Numbered from the stretch's first letter, positions 8,552 through 18,370 are shown. The stretch is 64,000 nucleotides of DNA from Lacibacter sp. H407 (GCF_037892605.1 NZ_JBBKTU010000001.1:4092001-4156000), one strand, 5' to 3'. Numbers and translations are program-made. Notes: generated from the sequence alone by a model not told the origin.

Positions 8552-11119
8552 TCATTTCTGAACCACGGGTTTCGCCAACAAGTTAGCAATTAAACGGTAA
8601 GCTCCCGGTACACCTGCAGGCAACTGACGAAAAAATGCAAGGGCCGAATATACAAATCGTCCTTTGCCATAATCAGCCACCAGCAAACTTCCGTTATGCT
8701 TTGGTTCGCCTTCATCACTCATTTCAAAAAGTGCCGTAAAGGCCTTATCAATATTATCTGCTTCATACACACTCCGCTCCTGCACCCATCCATTAAAATC
8801 AGCTTCATTGATCTTGTTAGGATAATTCATCACCACATGATTCGGCACAAGAAATTTGACTGTTGCATCTTCTTCACTAACACGGTTGCGTGAAATGGTT
8901 AATGGATAAGGTGCTATTTGTGCACGCAACTGACCAAGCTGATTACTGGTGTTATATTGCACCAACAACACACCACCTTCTTTTACATAACGCATCAGAT
9001 CATCGTATGCAGCGCTTAACCACGAATGCACATTGTAAGCACGAATACCTGTTACGACGGCATCGTATTGTTTCAGGTTCGCATACGTAAGTTTGTCTTC
9101 TGTCAACATCTCAACAGTGTAACCTAACTGTTGCAGACTGTAGGGAAGAAAATCACCTGCCCCATTTATATAACCGATCTTCTTTCCAACAATTTTCACA
9201 TCAGCAGTCACCACTTTTGTAACAGCATCCGGGAAATAAGTGATCACAGGAATATGATCGTATCGAATGGTACGTACTCGTTGTTTATTAATAGATGAAA
9301 CACCTGATGTATAATTCGGCTGGATAAATCCGGTTAAACCATTTGTAAATTTTTCAGGCTTGACCTTGACGTTCATCTGGTAATCATTCCCCTGAACAAA
9401 ATCAAATTTTCCGTTATCAGGATGTACTTTCCAACCATTGCCACTGTTAATGGAAACAGCTCCTTTTGTTTTAATACTAGCCTGTGGAATAAATGAAAAA
9501 CTGATTTGTTTAGATGATGTATCCTTAAACAATAACAACGAGTTACTTGCTTTAATTAATGCGGGTGGATAAACAACCAGCTTTTCAAACAATTCGCCTT
9601 TCACAGGGTCGGTGTGTTTATATACAACCGGCTTCTGAATTTTAAATGTTGTACCGTAGATTGTTACGTTGAATAAGGCTGTATAGGATGCTGCATTTTC
9701 GGCCAAGCCGATCTTGCGTTGATCTTCAACTGTAAAGCTTCCAGTACTCATTGGCTTTACGATCCAATAGGGCTCAGTTGCTGCTTTACGAACATTAATA
9801 CGCCGGTTGAAATTCAGGTTTTGATTCGGCGCAAGCTCTTTGTTGAATATTGAATCAACAAAATAAGCTTGTTCACGCATCTCCCTTTCCAGATAACCAT
9901 CATACCATTTTGATTTTGCACTATCCGGCACTGTTAAGTAATGACTGCTATCGAGCTGCACACGATTCAAACGTACAGGAATCGACGTACGATTGATGAT
10001 ATTGAAGTTCACCCGCAGAGTATCGCCTGTAACAATAAACTCCTGGTTGGTACTTGCTTCCAACCACAAACCTGCGCAGGCTTCAATCAATGATTGTACT
10101 TCATTCAACTTTTTTATTTTCCAATCGCCATCGTTTACTTTTTCAATGGCATTGTATAATTCAACCAATGCTTTTACAGAAGCCGAGGGCTGTTGAAATG
10201 AATAAGTTGCAATTATTTCATCGATCATTTTATTGATCACGGCACCACCCTCAAATCTGCTCCAGTCGTTTACAATTCCTTCAGCTACATCACGCTGCAC
10301 AGGGTCCCCCGCGGTGAGTGTAAAAAATTCAGTGGCAGGTCCACGCTGACTTGGCACACCAAAGCCCTGGCTTTTGTGCATACTTCTACTTTCACTTGCA
10401 ATTTCGCCATAGCTTTTTCCCAGCAACGGATTGAATGCTCCGGCATCTAATTTTAACTGATCGTCGGATGTAGTGTTATTTCCACCAAAATTGAAGGTGT
10501 TCCAGAAAATACGTTTTACTTGCCATGGTTTCACAGCATAGAAAAAATGTTCAGGAAAGCGATTGGGATCAGCAGCCGCATCAAACGCCTCACGGGCAAG
10601 CACAGCCGAAGCCGAATGATGTCCATGGCCTGCTCTGTTATCGGGTGGAAAACGGGTAATGATCACATCGGGTTGAAATTTCCGTATCACCCATACCACA
10701 TCACTTAATATTTTTTCTTTATCCCAGGTCTTTAATGCTTCATCCGTTGATTTTGAAAATCCGAAATCATAGGCACGGGTAAAAAATTGCTCGGCACCAT
10801 CAACTCTGCGTGCAGCTAATAATTCCTGTGTTCGGATCAACCCTAATTCAATTCCCTGTTCATCGCCAATCAAATTCTGACCGCCATCGCCACGGGTCAT
10901 ACTTAAATAGCCGGTACGGTACATCCGCTCTTTGCTGAAGTACGCAAGCAATCTCGTATTCTCATCATCAGGATGCGCTGCAATGTATAAAACACTACCA
11001 ATAACTTTCAGCTTTTTTAACCCGAGGAGAATTTCGGCACTGTTGAGTGTTTGGGGCGTTTGTGCAATGGAAATGAAGCTGATGAATATGGCAAAAACGA
11101 TGTAAATATATTTCCTCAT
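8552..11119 (-). CDS. Large PIG-L family deacetylase with C-terminal glutamine-amidotransferase-like domain
   Basis: Exported protein of 855 aa: signal peptide (about 1-20), then a PIG-L/LmbE domain (about 40-270) with the zinc motif AHPDDE (H49, D51, D52) and the second His motif HGHH (165-168). PIG-L enzymes remove N-acetyl groups from GlcNAc-type sugars. The middle (about 330-620) looks like beta-sandwich domains and the last 200 residues like a class-I glutamine-amidotransferase-fold domain (VKEGGVLLVQYNTS, DYGKGRFVYSALAFFRQL). Such periplasmic fusions occur in Bacteroidota but their substrate is not established. First gene of a minus-strand operon ending in the symporter. Catalytic motifs intact. 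Confidence 0.87.
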   Translation of the reverse strand: MRKYIYIVFAIFISFISIAQTPQTLNSAEILLGLKKLKVIGSVLYIAAHPDDENTRLLAYFSKERMYRTGYLSMTRGDGGQNLIGDEQGIELGLIRTQELLAARRVDGAEQFFTRAYDFGFSKSTDEALKTWDKEKILSDVVWVIRKFQPDVIITRFPPDNRAGHGHHSASAVLAREAFDAAADPNRFPEHFFYAVKPWQVKRIFWNTFNFGGNNTTSDDQLKLDAGAFNPLLGKSYGEIASESRSMHKSQGFGVPSQRGPATEFFTLTAGDPVQRDVAEGIVNDWSRFEGGAVINKMIDEIIATYSFQQPSASVKALVELYNAIEKVNDGDWKIKKLNEVQSLIEACAGLWLEASTNQEFIVTGDTLRVNFNIINRTSIPVRLNRVQLDSSHYLTVPDSAKSKWYDGYLEREMREQAYFVDSIFNKELAPNQNLNFNRRINVRKAATEPYWIVKPMSTGSFTVEDQRKIGLAENAASYTALFNVTIYGTTFKIQKPVVYKHTDPVKGELFEKLVVYPPALIKASNSLLLFKDTSSKQISFSFIPQASIKTKGAVSINSGNGWKVHPDNGKFDFVQGNDYQMNVKVKPEKFTNGLTGFIQPNYTSGVSSINKQRVRTIRYDHIPVITYFPDAVTKVVTADVKIVGKKIGYINGAGDFLPYSLQQLGYTVEMLTEDKLTYANLKQYDAVVTGIRAYNVHSWLSAAYDDLMRYVKEGGVLLVQYNTSNQLGQLRAQIAPYPLTISRNRVSEEDATVKFLVPNHVVMNYPNKINEADFNGWVQERSVYEADNIDKAFTALFEMSDEGEPKHNGSLLVADYGKGRFVYSALAFFRQLPAGVPGAYRLIANLLAKPVVQK

Positions 11120-11239
11120 GCAAATAGATTAATGTTTGCGAAGATAGAGTTTGATGAAAACGACTTTTTACCGATGGTGGAATTTATAAAGGTTTAACAT
11201 TCTTACAGATATCAGGACGTCGAATACGTCAGACACCTA

Positions 11240-12652
11240 TTATACCGCTGCGCCAAAAAACAAATATGCCAGCAAGATAGAAGTGATGATGCCTACCAGA
11301 TCGGCCAGCAACATGGTTCCAACTGCATAGCGAGTGTTTTTGATGCCTACTGCTCCAAAGTAAACGGCGATAATATAAAATGTTGTATCAGCCGAACCTC
11401 TGAACACCGATGCAAGGTTGCCAGCAAATGAATCAGGACCATGTGCATTGAGTGTATCGATCATCATGGCTCTTGCACCACTTCCGCTCAATGGTTTTAA
11501 GATTGCAGTAGGTAATGCATCCACAATGCGTGTATCGCCACCCGCCCAGATAAACAATTGCTTGATGCCATCCATTACAAATTCAAATACACCACTGTTT
11601 CGCAGCAAACTGATAGCAACCAACAATCCAACGAGATAGGGAATGATGCGGATAGCAGTTTCAAATCCACCTTTGGCACCATCAACGAATGCATCAAAAA
11701 TCGCAATCTTTTTATAGATCGCTCCCAGCAATATCAACAGAAAGATCAATAGAATAATTCCATTGCTGAGGTTCGTTGAAAAAAATTGAACTCCTTGTAC
11801 ATCCAGTGTTTTTATATAGAGAATCAATGCTGCAATAACAGTAGAAATGCCTAACACCCACAACAAAATAACCGATTGAAAAATGCGGATCTTTTGTTTC
11901 CATGCAACAATAGCCAGTGCAGCAATGGTAGCCATAAACGTTGCGATCATGCAGGGAATAAAAATATCAGTTGGATGTGCTGATTTCAACGCAACTCTGT
12001 CTGCAATAATAACAGTGGGTACTAAGGTTAACCCCGATGCATGCAAACAAAGAAACATCAACTGCGAATTAGAAGCTTTTTCTTTATCAAGATTCAATTC
12101 CTGCAAACTCTCCATGGCTTTGATACCAAATGGTGTAGCTGCATTATCAAGTCCTAACAGATTCGCTGAAAAATTCATCACCATGTGCCCCATGGAAGGA
12201 TGGTTTTTGGGAACTTCCGGAAAAATGCGTGAGAAAAAAGGCCCGATGATGCGTGACAGAAAACGAATGCCACCAGCTTTTTCAGCAATGCTCATAAAGC
12301 CCATGAAAAGTGCCATGATTCCGATGAGTCCAATACAAAGATTCACTGCATCCTTTGTGGTATCAAACACCCCGTTCGCTGCCTGCATTTTGAATGCACG
12401 GTACGATGAACTATCGGCTGTGACAACCACTTTTTCTTTCCCCCATACAGCCATCTTTTGTTGCTTTAACTGCTCCTTTATGGAAACGGGAACCAAAGCT
12501 GCATCAACGGTACGAGCTGCAATTGTATCGGTATTTTTTCCTGTTACCAATGAACTGAAAATCTGCTCCTGCCCCGGCTCGAATAAAAATTTTGCCGATG
12601 CAGCCAGCAATGCAAGTAAAATAAAGGCGGTCCAGATTCTGCTTAGGGCCAT
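11240..12652 (-). CDS. Nucleoside recognition (SpmA-SpmB fusion-like) membrane protein
   Basis: Membrane protein of 470 aa with two Gate/nucleoside-recognition domains. The first half (about 105-270) resembles SpmA (NFSANLLGLDNAATPFGIKAMESL) and the second (about 310-465) resembles SpmB (DGAKGGFETAIRIIPYLVGL; LPTAILKPLSGSGARAM). In spore formers SpmA and SpmB act in spore-core dehydration; in this lineage a fused copy is common and its role is unclear, possibly small-molecule transport. Begins with a signal-anchor-like helix. It stands alone, with no close neighbours on its strand. Confidence 0.87.
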   Translation of the reverse strand: MALSRIWTAFILLALLAASAKFLFEPGQEQIFSSLVTGKNTDTIAARTVDAALVPVSIKEQLKQQKMAVWGKEKVVVTADSSSYRAFKMQAANGVFDTTKDAVNLCIGLIGIMALFMGFMSIAEKAGGIRFLSRIIGPFFSRIFPEVPKNHPSMGHMVMNFSANLLGLDNAATPFGIKAMESLQELNLDKEKASNSQLMFLCLHASGLTLVPTVIIADRVALKSAHPTDIFIPCMIATFMATIAALAIVAWKQKIRIFQSVILLWVLGISTVIAALILYIKTLDVQGVQFFSTNLSNGIILLIFLLILLGAIYKKIAIFDAFVDGAKGGFETAIRIIPYLVGLLVAISLLRNSGVFEFVMDGIKQLFIWAGGDTRIVDALPTAILKPLSGSGARAMMIDTLNAHGPDSFAGNLASVFRGSADTTFYIIAVYFGAVGIKNTRYAVGTMLLADLVGIITSILLAYLFFGAAV

Positions 12653-12724
12653 AGTTCAATTTTAGATTACGGATTGAAGATTGCAGATTTTTACGAAACA
12701 GCCAAAACCATCTTTTCACAACCC

Positions 12725-12756
12725 TTTCGCTGCTAAGCTGCGAAGGCTTATCTTTG
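12725..12756 (+). promoter_or_regulatory. Putative ychF promoter (TTTC-N20-TATCTTTG)
   Basis: A -7 element matching TAnnTTTG (12749-12756) with a TTTC at 12725-12728 spaced 20 bases, close to the Bacteroidota TTTG/TAnnTTTG promoter. It gives a leader of roughly 115 bases before ychF. Confidence 0.55.
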
Positions 12757-12879
12757 CGCCTCGAAAAAAAGCAGATTAGAATTGTTGTAGTTGAAGTGTG
12801 CGACGCAAGGAACGATCAAACGTGTTGATCAGCTGACAACAAGATCTGAAATCTAACTTCTAAAATCGTAAATCGAATC

Positions 12880-13980
12880 ATGGGTTTAAAAGCAGGTATT
12901 GTGGGTTTGCCAAACGTTGGAAAATCAACCTTATTCAACGCCGTAAGTAACAGCGCCAAAGCACAGGCGAGTAATTATCGTTTTTGTACCATTGAACCCA
13001 ATGTTGGTTTAGTGGATGTGCCGGATTTTCGGATCGATAAACTGGCAGAACTGGTAGTGCCCGATCGTACTGTTCCCACACAAATTGAGATCGTTGATAT
13101 TGCCGGCTTGGTGAAAGGTGCAAGCAAAGGCGAAGGTTTGGGTAATAAATTTTTGGCAAACATCCGTGAAGTGGATGCCATTATTCACGTGATCCGTTGT
13201 TTTGAAGATGAGAATGTGTTGCGTGAAGAAGGTGCTATTAATCCGGTGAGCGATAAAGAAATTATTGATACCGAGTTACAATTGAAAGATCTGGATACAG
13301 TAGAAAAGAAAATTCAGCGTATTGAAAAGCAGGCACGTGTAGGCGATGCAAAAGCAAAGTCTGAACTGGAAGTATTGGTAAAATGTAAAGCACATTTGGA
13401 ACAAGGTAAAAGTATTCGTGGGTTAGATTTGAGTGCCGCTGAATTGGATCTCATACAGGATTCATTCTTCCTTACACAGAAAAAAGTATTGTATGTGGCG
13501 AATGTGGATGAAGCCAGCATGCATACAGGTAATAAATATTCTGATACATTGATCGCTTCGGTGAAAAATGAAGGTGCAGAAGTAATTGTAATGAACAATA
13601 CTATTGAGGCACAGATCAGCGAAATGGAAGATCCGGATGACAAACAATTGTTCATGGAAGAATACAAGATGACTGAACCGGCGCTGAACCGTTTGATCCG
13701 CACTACTTATCATTTATTGAACCTGCAAACCTATTTCACGGCTGGTGTACAGGAAGTTCGTGCATGGACTTTCCATAAAGGCTGGAAAGCACCACAGTGT
13801 GCTGCGGTGATCCATACCGATTTTGAGAAAGGTTTTATTAAAGCAGAGGTAATTGGTTACGACGACTATATTACTTATAAAACAGAAGCTGCCTGCAGAG
13901 AAGCCGGTAAATTACGGATCGAAGGAAAAGAATACTTGGTGAAGGATGGCGATGTGATGCACTTCCGGTTTAACGTGTAA
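12880..13980 (+). CDS. ychF: Obg-family ATPase YchF
   Basis: Cytoplasmic P-loop NTPase of 366 aa, the usual length. The G1 motif is GLPNVGKST (about 8-16) and G3 lies in DIAGLVKGASKGEGLGNKFL; the Obg-like Tyr-rich region and a C-terminal TGS domain (about 280-364, ending KDGDVMHFRFNV) are present. YchF prefers ATP to GTP, associates with ribosomes and is tied to oxidative stress responses. Its own promoter-like element lies upstream and a strong terminator follows, so it is probably transcribed alone. Confidence 0.96.
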   Translation: MGLKAGIVGLPNVGKSTLFNAVSNSAKAQASNYRFCTIEPNVGLVDVPDFRIDKLAELVVPDRTVPTQIEIVDIAGLVKGASKGEGLGNKFLANIREVDAIIHVIRCFEDENVLREEGAINPVSDKEIIDTELQLKDLDTVEKKIQRIEKQARVGDAKAKSELEVLVKCKAHLEQGKSIRGLDLSAAELDLIQDSFFLTQKKVLYVANVDEASMHTGNKYSDTLIASVKNEGAEVIVMNNTIEAQISEMEDPDDKQLFMEEYKMTEPALNRLIRTTYHLLNLQTYFTAGVQEVRAWTFHKGWKAPQCAAVIHTDFEKGFIKAEVIGYDDYITYKTEAACREAGKLRIEGKEYLVKDGDVMHFRFNV

Positions 13981-14028
13981 AAAACCACGCCTCCTGAAGG
14001 GGTGTTTGCAGGTTTAAAATAAATAATT

Positions 14029-14053
14029 AACCACCCGGTCGGGTGGTTTTTTT
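14029..14053 (+). terminator. Rho-independent terminator after ychF
   Basis: A 9-bp perfect stem (AACCACCCG/CGGGTGGTT, two-base loop) is followed by a T run, about 50 bases after the ychF stop codon. Confidence 0.9.
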
Positions 14054-14113
14054 CTGCATGATTTGCCCAATTATTAGTAGGTGTAGTTACTCCCACCTTC
14101 AGGGGATGGGGCA

Positions 14114-14141
14114 CAAAAAAATCCCCCGGAAAACCGAGGGA
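14114..14141 (-). terminator. Rho-independent terminator after the L31 gene
   Basis: On the minus strand the stem TCCCTCGG/CCGGGGGA (one G-U pair, TTTT loop) is followed directly by a T run. Confidence 0.85.
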
Positions 14142-14181
14142 TAATGTAGTTACTGAGTGGCTCTTAAAGAAACTATTCAGC

Positions 14182-14433
14182 TTATGCTTTCTTAGCGTAT
14201 TTTTTCTTGAATTTGTCGATACGACCTGCGGTATCAACCAAGATGTTCTGACCGGTAAAGAACGGATGGCTCATACTGGAAATCTCCAGTTTGATGAGAG
14301 GGTATTCGTTACCATCTTCCCACTTTACAACTTCTTTTGAGGGAGCTGTAGAACGGGTTAAGAATGAATAGCCATTACTCATGTCTTTAAACACTACAAA
14401 ACGATAATTTGCCGGATGAAGCTCTTTTTTCAT
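14182..14433 (-). CDS. rpmE2: 50S ribosomal protein L31, type B (zinc-independent)
   Basis: Ribosomal large-subunit protein of 83 aa. [20 protein letters not shown] and the ending [20 protein letters not shown] are typical for type B L31. There is no cysteine, so this is the C-minus form that needs no zinc; many genomes also carry a C-plus copy, or use this form alone. A near-perfect Bacteroidota promoter precedes it and a terminator follows, so it is monocistronic. Confidence 0.97.
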   Translation of the reverse strand: MKKELHPANYRFVVFKDMSNGYSFLTRSTAPSKEVVKWEDGNEYPLIKLEISSMSHPFFTGQNILVDTAGRIDKFKKKYAKKA

Positions 14434-14489
14434 AATTCCTGGGAGTTTTCAGCACGGATCAGCCGTGCATATTTTTTAAAACGAAAGCG

Positions 14490-14521
14490 CAAAAGTAAAG
14501 ATTCTGCCGAATCAAGCCAAA
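14490..14521 (-). promoter_or_regulatory. Bacteroidota-type promoter of rpmE2 (TTTG-N20-TACTTTTG)
   Basis: On the minus strand TTTG (14518-14521) lies exactly 20 bases from TACTTTTG (14490-14497), matching the TTTG/TAnnTTTG consensus read by the primary sigma factor of this phylum. It predicts a leader of about 50 bases. Confidence 0.75.
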
Positions 14522-14813
14522 TGAAATTTTAAATTTCTGCTACTATTTTCTTATCTCATAGCAATTCAAAAAAGCTTTGAGCGATGGGTATACTTGAAGC
14601 AGAATACAAATTAAAGAAAACAATTTCTTAATCTAAACCCGGTTTTTTGGTAGAATTCTTGTGAATTACTGGAAAAGTAAGAGAGGAAAGCCGCTTTTTT
14701 TCCGTTGTTGGCCAATTCGAGTATGAAATCAGCCGTTTTTTTTGTTTCTTTGCCACTCCTTTGAAAAATCAACATGTTCTATATCCGGAACTAATAAGCT
14801 TAAAACGAACATT
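14522..14813. other. Intergenic stretch without recognised gene
   Basis: With the L31 leader, the gap between the L31 gene and the next small ORF is 380 bases. Apart from the L31 promoter nothing coding was recognised. It is AT-rich with several homopolymer runs and no stable hairpin or tRNA-like fold was seen. Confidence 0.5.
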
Positions 14814-14948
14814 ATGTTGACACACCTTCTTGTTATTGGAACGATCATTTTTGTCTTTGTATCAGTACAATGGCTTTCGAGAGCCAAACAATCAAAACAA
14901 CAGATTTTAAAGAACTCTTTTTCAGATAAACAGGAAGCTGCTGCCTGA
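14814..14948 (+). CDS. 44-aa single-span membrane protein (hypothetical)
   Basis: Starts MLTHLLVIGTIIFVFVSVQW and continues with a basic, hydrophilic tail (SRAKQSKQQ...). One membrane helix at about 4-19, then a positively charged side, a plausible topology for a small inner-membrane protein. The open frame extends 24 codons upstream, but that part has no membrane-protein character, so the internal Met is preferred. No neighbours on the strand and no family recognised. It could be a chance ORF. Confidence 0.45.
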   Translation: MLTHLLVIGTIIFVFVSVQWLSRAKQSKQQILKNSFSDKQEAAA

Positions 14949-15208
14949 ACCTTCCTTCCATTCTTCCTTTTTAATTGTACATAAAAAAAGCACCTGATCT
15001 TTCTTTATAATCGCTTGCGCTTTTATACTTACTAATCAAGTGCTTTCGGACACAGCATCCATCTTTTAAGGGACTTCAACTGATCCACCGCTTTCTTTTT
15101 TATTTCTAAAATTGTCTACGGTTTGTGAATTAAAAGTACTATCGCCGTTGGCCGATTCCAAATTTAGAGGCCATTTGATATGCACCGGTTTCGCACCTTT
15201 TCATGCAC

Positions 15209-15234
15209 AAAAAAACCGCCGAAACAGGCGGTTA
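15209..15234 (-). terminator. Rho-independent terminator after the YajQ gene
   Basis: On the minus strand ACCGCC/GGCGGT with a six-base loop is followed by a run of T, starting a few bases beyond the YajQ-family stop codon. Confidence 0.85.
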
Positions 15235-15242
15235 TAAACATT

Positions 15243-15734
15243 TTATGAACGCATATTCTCGAATTGTAAAGGTATGCCCATGTCCCAGGACTTTGACGCC
15301 TGGATCACTTCCTGCAGATCATCAATTTTTTTACCCGTAACACGCACTATATCGTCGTTAATGGAGGCCTGTACCTTCAACCCAGAGTCTTTTATAAGCT
15401 TCACGATCTTTTTTGCATCTTCCTGTTTCAAACCGTTCCGCACCAATACTTCTTTTTTTACCAGTTTACCGCTTTGGAACGATTCTTTGCTTTGATCAAA
15501 TGCTTCCGGCGAAATACCTTGCTTGTGTGCACGACTGATGAGTACATCCATCAACTGTCCCATTTTCATTTCATCTTCAACTTCAATATTGATCTTGAAA
15601 TCTTTTTTATTCAAATCAATTTTTACATGACTTGCTTTGAAATCGAAACGATTGGTGATTTCTTTTGTGGTAACATTTACTGCATTGTCCAATGCCTGAG
15701 CATCAACTTTACTTACAATATCAAACGATGGCAT
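15243..15734 (-). CDS. yajQ: YajQ family nucleotide-binding protein
   Basis: Cytoplasmic protein of 163 aa, full length for the family. It starts MPSFDIVSKVDAQALDNAVN and ends with SWDMGIPLQFENMR, both near-invariant in YajQ. Members bind nucleotides, and c-di-GMP binding with transcriptional effects has been shown in Xanthomonas; whether this copy binds c-di-GMP cannot be told from sequence. Stands alone between two terminators on the same strand. Confidence 0.94.
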   Translation of the reverse strand: MPSFDIVSKVDAQALDNAVNVTTKEITNRFDFKASHVKIDLNKKDFKINIEVEDEMKMGQLMDVLISRAHKQGISPEAFDQSKESFQSGKLVKKEVLVRNGLKQEDAKKIVKLIKDSGLKVQASINDDIVRVTGKKIDDLQEVIQASKSWDMGIPLQFENMRS

Positions 15735-15815
15735 AACAAATAATTTGAAATGAGAAGTACAAAATACGAAGTGTTTCGATACAAAAATAATTGTTGCAAA
15801 ATTAAACAGTGAATT

Positions 15816-15847
15816 AAAAAAAGGAAACCCCGGTAGAAACCGGGGTC
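15816..15847 (-). terminator. Rho-independent terminator after the TonB-type barrel gene
   Basis: On the minus strand an 8-bp perfect stem ACCCCGGT/ACCGGGGT with a 4-base loop is followed by TTCC and a T run. Confidence 0.85.
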
Positions 15848-15886
15848 GTCAATCAACATGAGAAAATATATAGAGATTTTAAAAAC

Positions 15887-18370
15887 TTATTCTCCTGATT
15901 TTACACGGTTTTGTTCATCGGCCGCGCCACTTGCTTTACGACGGGTGTTGCCATTCAACTTTCCCTTTGCCAAACGATACGTAAAGGTGATACTTGCCAC
16001 ACGTGAATCACGGTAGTTCTGAAACTGTGCATCAATGTTACCAAACTTGCTTTCGCCTTTAATGCGCTGGCTCCACAATACATCTCTTACATTCAATCGG
16101 ATAGTGCCTTTTGTTTTCAGGACCGGTAAGCTTGCACCGAGGTTCATCGCTCCAAATGCACCAATACGAAACACACCTTCCACTCCTGCTGTTCTGTAAA
16201 AACCACTGATCTCCGTAGTTAATCCTTTTTTGAATTTGTAAGAAACAGAACCATTGAACATAGCCGTTGTTGCACCCATTGTAACCTTTGTATTATTTAC
16301 AACACCGCTCATTTCATTATTGAATACATTGGCATAAATATTTCCGCTGAAGTTTTTGATCTGCTTGAATGCACTTACTGCAACACCGAACTGACGCTGG
16401 TTGGCAATATTCGCCTGCTTCACGAACGACTCATTCGTTGCTTCATTCTGTTCAATTACTTGTTGAATGATATTATTTGTTTTTGTATAGTTCAATGTTG
16501 TAGTTAAGAACCCTTTGAACGTGTGCGACAATTCAATGTTGTGGCTGAATTGCGGACGCAGATTCGGATTTCCTTGTTCAAATGTGTAACGATCAAGAAA
16601 CTCTACAAACGGATTGAGATTTTCATAATCCGGACGACGTAAACGACGACCGTAATTCACTACAAAGCTGTTTTTTTCGCTGGCTGTGTATTGCAAATAA
16701 ACAGTAGGAAACAGTTGTGTGTAATTCAAGTTAAAGGTTGAATCGAATGCTTCAAATTTTTGACTTGTTGTACTGTAAGCCAACCCTTTTGAATTACCTC
16801 TTGCTGTTGTATTTTCCAAACGCAGACCAAACTGACCGCTGAATTTTTTATTAAACTGCTTGCTGTAGTTTACATAAGCGGCGTTAATATTCTCAGTATA
16901 AATAAAGTGATTGCTGCGGGCAGAATCAAGGATCATATTGCCATTCCGCAACGTATCATACACTGCATTATTATCTGTTTCCACAAAACTTGTTTTGATC
17001 CCTGCTTCAAACTTTGCACCTTTCTTCAACGGCTGAACATAATCGGCTTTACCACTATAAATGCGGATCAACTGTGGAAGATTACCTAATAAATTATCAG
17101 GTATTCCTGTTGGATCGCCGGATGCTGTGAAGTATTTATTCTTTAAGTTTTGTGAACTTGATACATTGTAATTCAGGAAATCAACATCAGCTGTTAATTC
17201 TTTTCCGGTACTGTCAAACAGATGACGGAAATTAACGTTCGATCCAAAATGTCTCCAGTAGCTTTTACTCCTTGAAAAACCATTTGCCTTACTGATAATA
17301 GTTCCGTTAGGATCGGCAATGTCAATATCACTGTTGTTGGTAAATGTACCGGGATTATAAAAACCGTTGACCGTTGCACCAATGGTCGTTTTCTTTGAGA
17401 GATAAAAATCGGCACCAACTTTTGCATTGTTGGATTGATTCAACTGACGCATGTGCGATACCTGGTCGAACAATGATTTTATTTCTTTACTACTCTCTTC
17501 AATAAATTTACGTTGGATCGAAAGCACTTGGAAAGAGTTACGCTCGTTACGGCTTAACGTACCAAACAGGTTTACTTTATTCTTACGATAATTGAATGTG
17601 AGGTTCTGATTGTTTGAGGTGTAGATTCCTTGCGAAAAACCGGCAGTTGCCAATACACTATACCCCATTTGCTTGGTTTTCTTTGTACGGATGTTGATGA
17701 TACCGCTGTTACCCGCTGCATCATATTTTGCAGGAGGATTGGTCATGATCTCGATCTGTTCCAATTGTGTACCCTGCATGTTGCGGAGGTAATTTGCAAG
17801 ATCGGCACCGGATAAGTAAGCTGGCTTCCCGTCGATGAACACCTGCACACCTGCTTTTCCTTTCAGGCTGATGTTACCATCACGATCAACCGATACGCCC
17901 GGTGATTTTTCGAGGATCTCCAACGCATTGGCACCTGCATTTGTTGGACTGGCTTCTACGTTCACCACCATTTTGTCGGGCTTTTGTTCAAACATTGGTT
18001 TCTTCGCAGTAACCACTACTTCTTTTAATCCCTTTGCCTGTGGTAACAAACTGAAAGAAGGCATAGCTACTTCGGCTCCTTCTTTTACTTCAATTGACTG
18101 ACTGAAGGACTTTTGAAAACCGACAGCTGTAATACCTAACAGGTATCCTCCTTCTTTAATGCCTTCGAAAACATAGCTACCCGAGTTGTCGGTTATAGCA
18201 GCTTTCACCAAAGAGCTGTCTTTAATTTTTAATAAGGAAACCGTAATGCCCGAAACAGGCTTTTGATTCTCGTCCTTTACTTCGCCCTTTACACGTGTAA
18301 TGGTTTGAGCGAAGCCGGAAAAGGTGAAGGTTAGCAAGGCCGCAGCTAGAATGGCTGAAATCTTTTTCAT
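15887..18370 (-). CDS. TonB-dependent outer-membrane beta-barrel protein
   Basis: Outer-membrane protein of 827 aa: signal peptide (about 1-21), CarboxypepD_reg-like domain (about 25-110), plug domain (about 120-235, containing VQVFIDGKPAYLSGADLANYL), then a beta-barrel of the OMP_b-brl_3 type (about 380-810). Such proteins import bulky substrates energised by TonB, or serve as outer-membrane structural barrels. There is no SusD partner or substrate enzyme next to it, so the ligand is unknown. Transcribed alone, ending at a strong terminator. Confidence 0.87.
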   Translation of the reverse strand: MKKISAILAAALLTFTFSGFAQTITRVKGEVKDENQKPVSGITVSLLKIKDSSLVKAAITDNSGSYVFEGIKEGGYLLGITAVGFQKSFSQSIEVKEGAEVAMPSFSLLPQAKGLKEVVVTAKKPMFEQKPDKMVVNVEASPTNAGANALEILEKSPGVSVDRDGNISLKGKAGVQVFIDGKPAYLSGADLANYLRNMQGTQLEQIEIMTNPPAKYDAAGNSGIINIRTKKTKQMGYSVLATAGFSQGIYTSNNQNLTFNYRKNKVNLFGTLSRNERNSFQVLSIQRKFIEESSKEIKSLFDQVSHMRQLNQSNNAKVGADFYLSKKTTIGATVNGFYNPGTFTNNSDIDIADPNGTIISKANGFSRSKSYWRHFGSNVNFRHLFDSTGKELTADVDFLNYNVSSSQNLKNKYFTASGDPTGIPDNLLGNLPQLIRIYSGKADYVQPLKKGAKFEAGIKTSFVETDNNAVYDTLRNGNMILDSARSNHFIYTENINAAYVNYSKQFNKKFSGQFGLRLENTTARGNSKGLAYSTTSQKFEAFDSTFNLNYTQLFPTVYLQYTASEKNSFVVNYGRRLRRPDYENLNPFVEFLDRYTFEQGNPNLRPQFSHNIELSHTFKGFLTTTLNYTKTNNIIQQVIEQNEATNESFVKQANIANQRQFGVAVSAFKQIKNFSGNIYANVFNNEMSGVVNNTKVTMGATTAMFNGSVSYKFKKGLTTEISGFYRTAGVEGVFRIGAFGAMNLGASLPVLKTKGTIRLNVRDVLWSQRIKGESKFGNIDAQFQNYRDSRVASITFTYRLAKGKLNGNTRRKASGAADEQNRVKSGE

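Noticed and set aside
11883-12665. Long plus-strand ORF of 260 codons opposite the SpmAB-like gene
   Set aside because: Fully antisense to a clear family gene; the peptide has no recognisable domain and follows the shadow-codon pattern.
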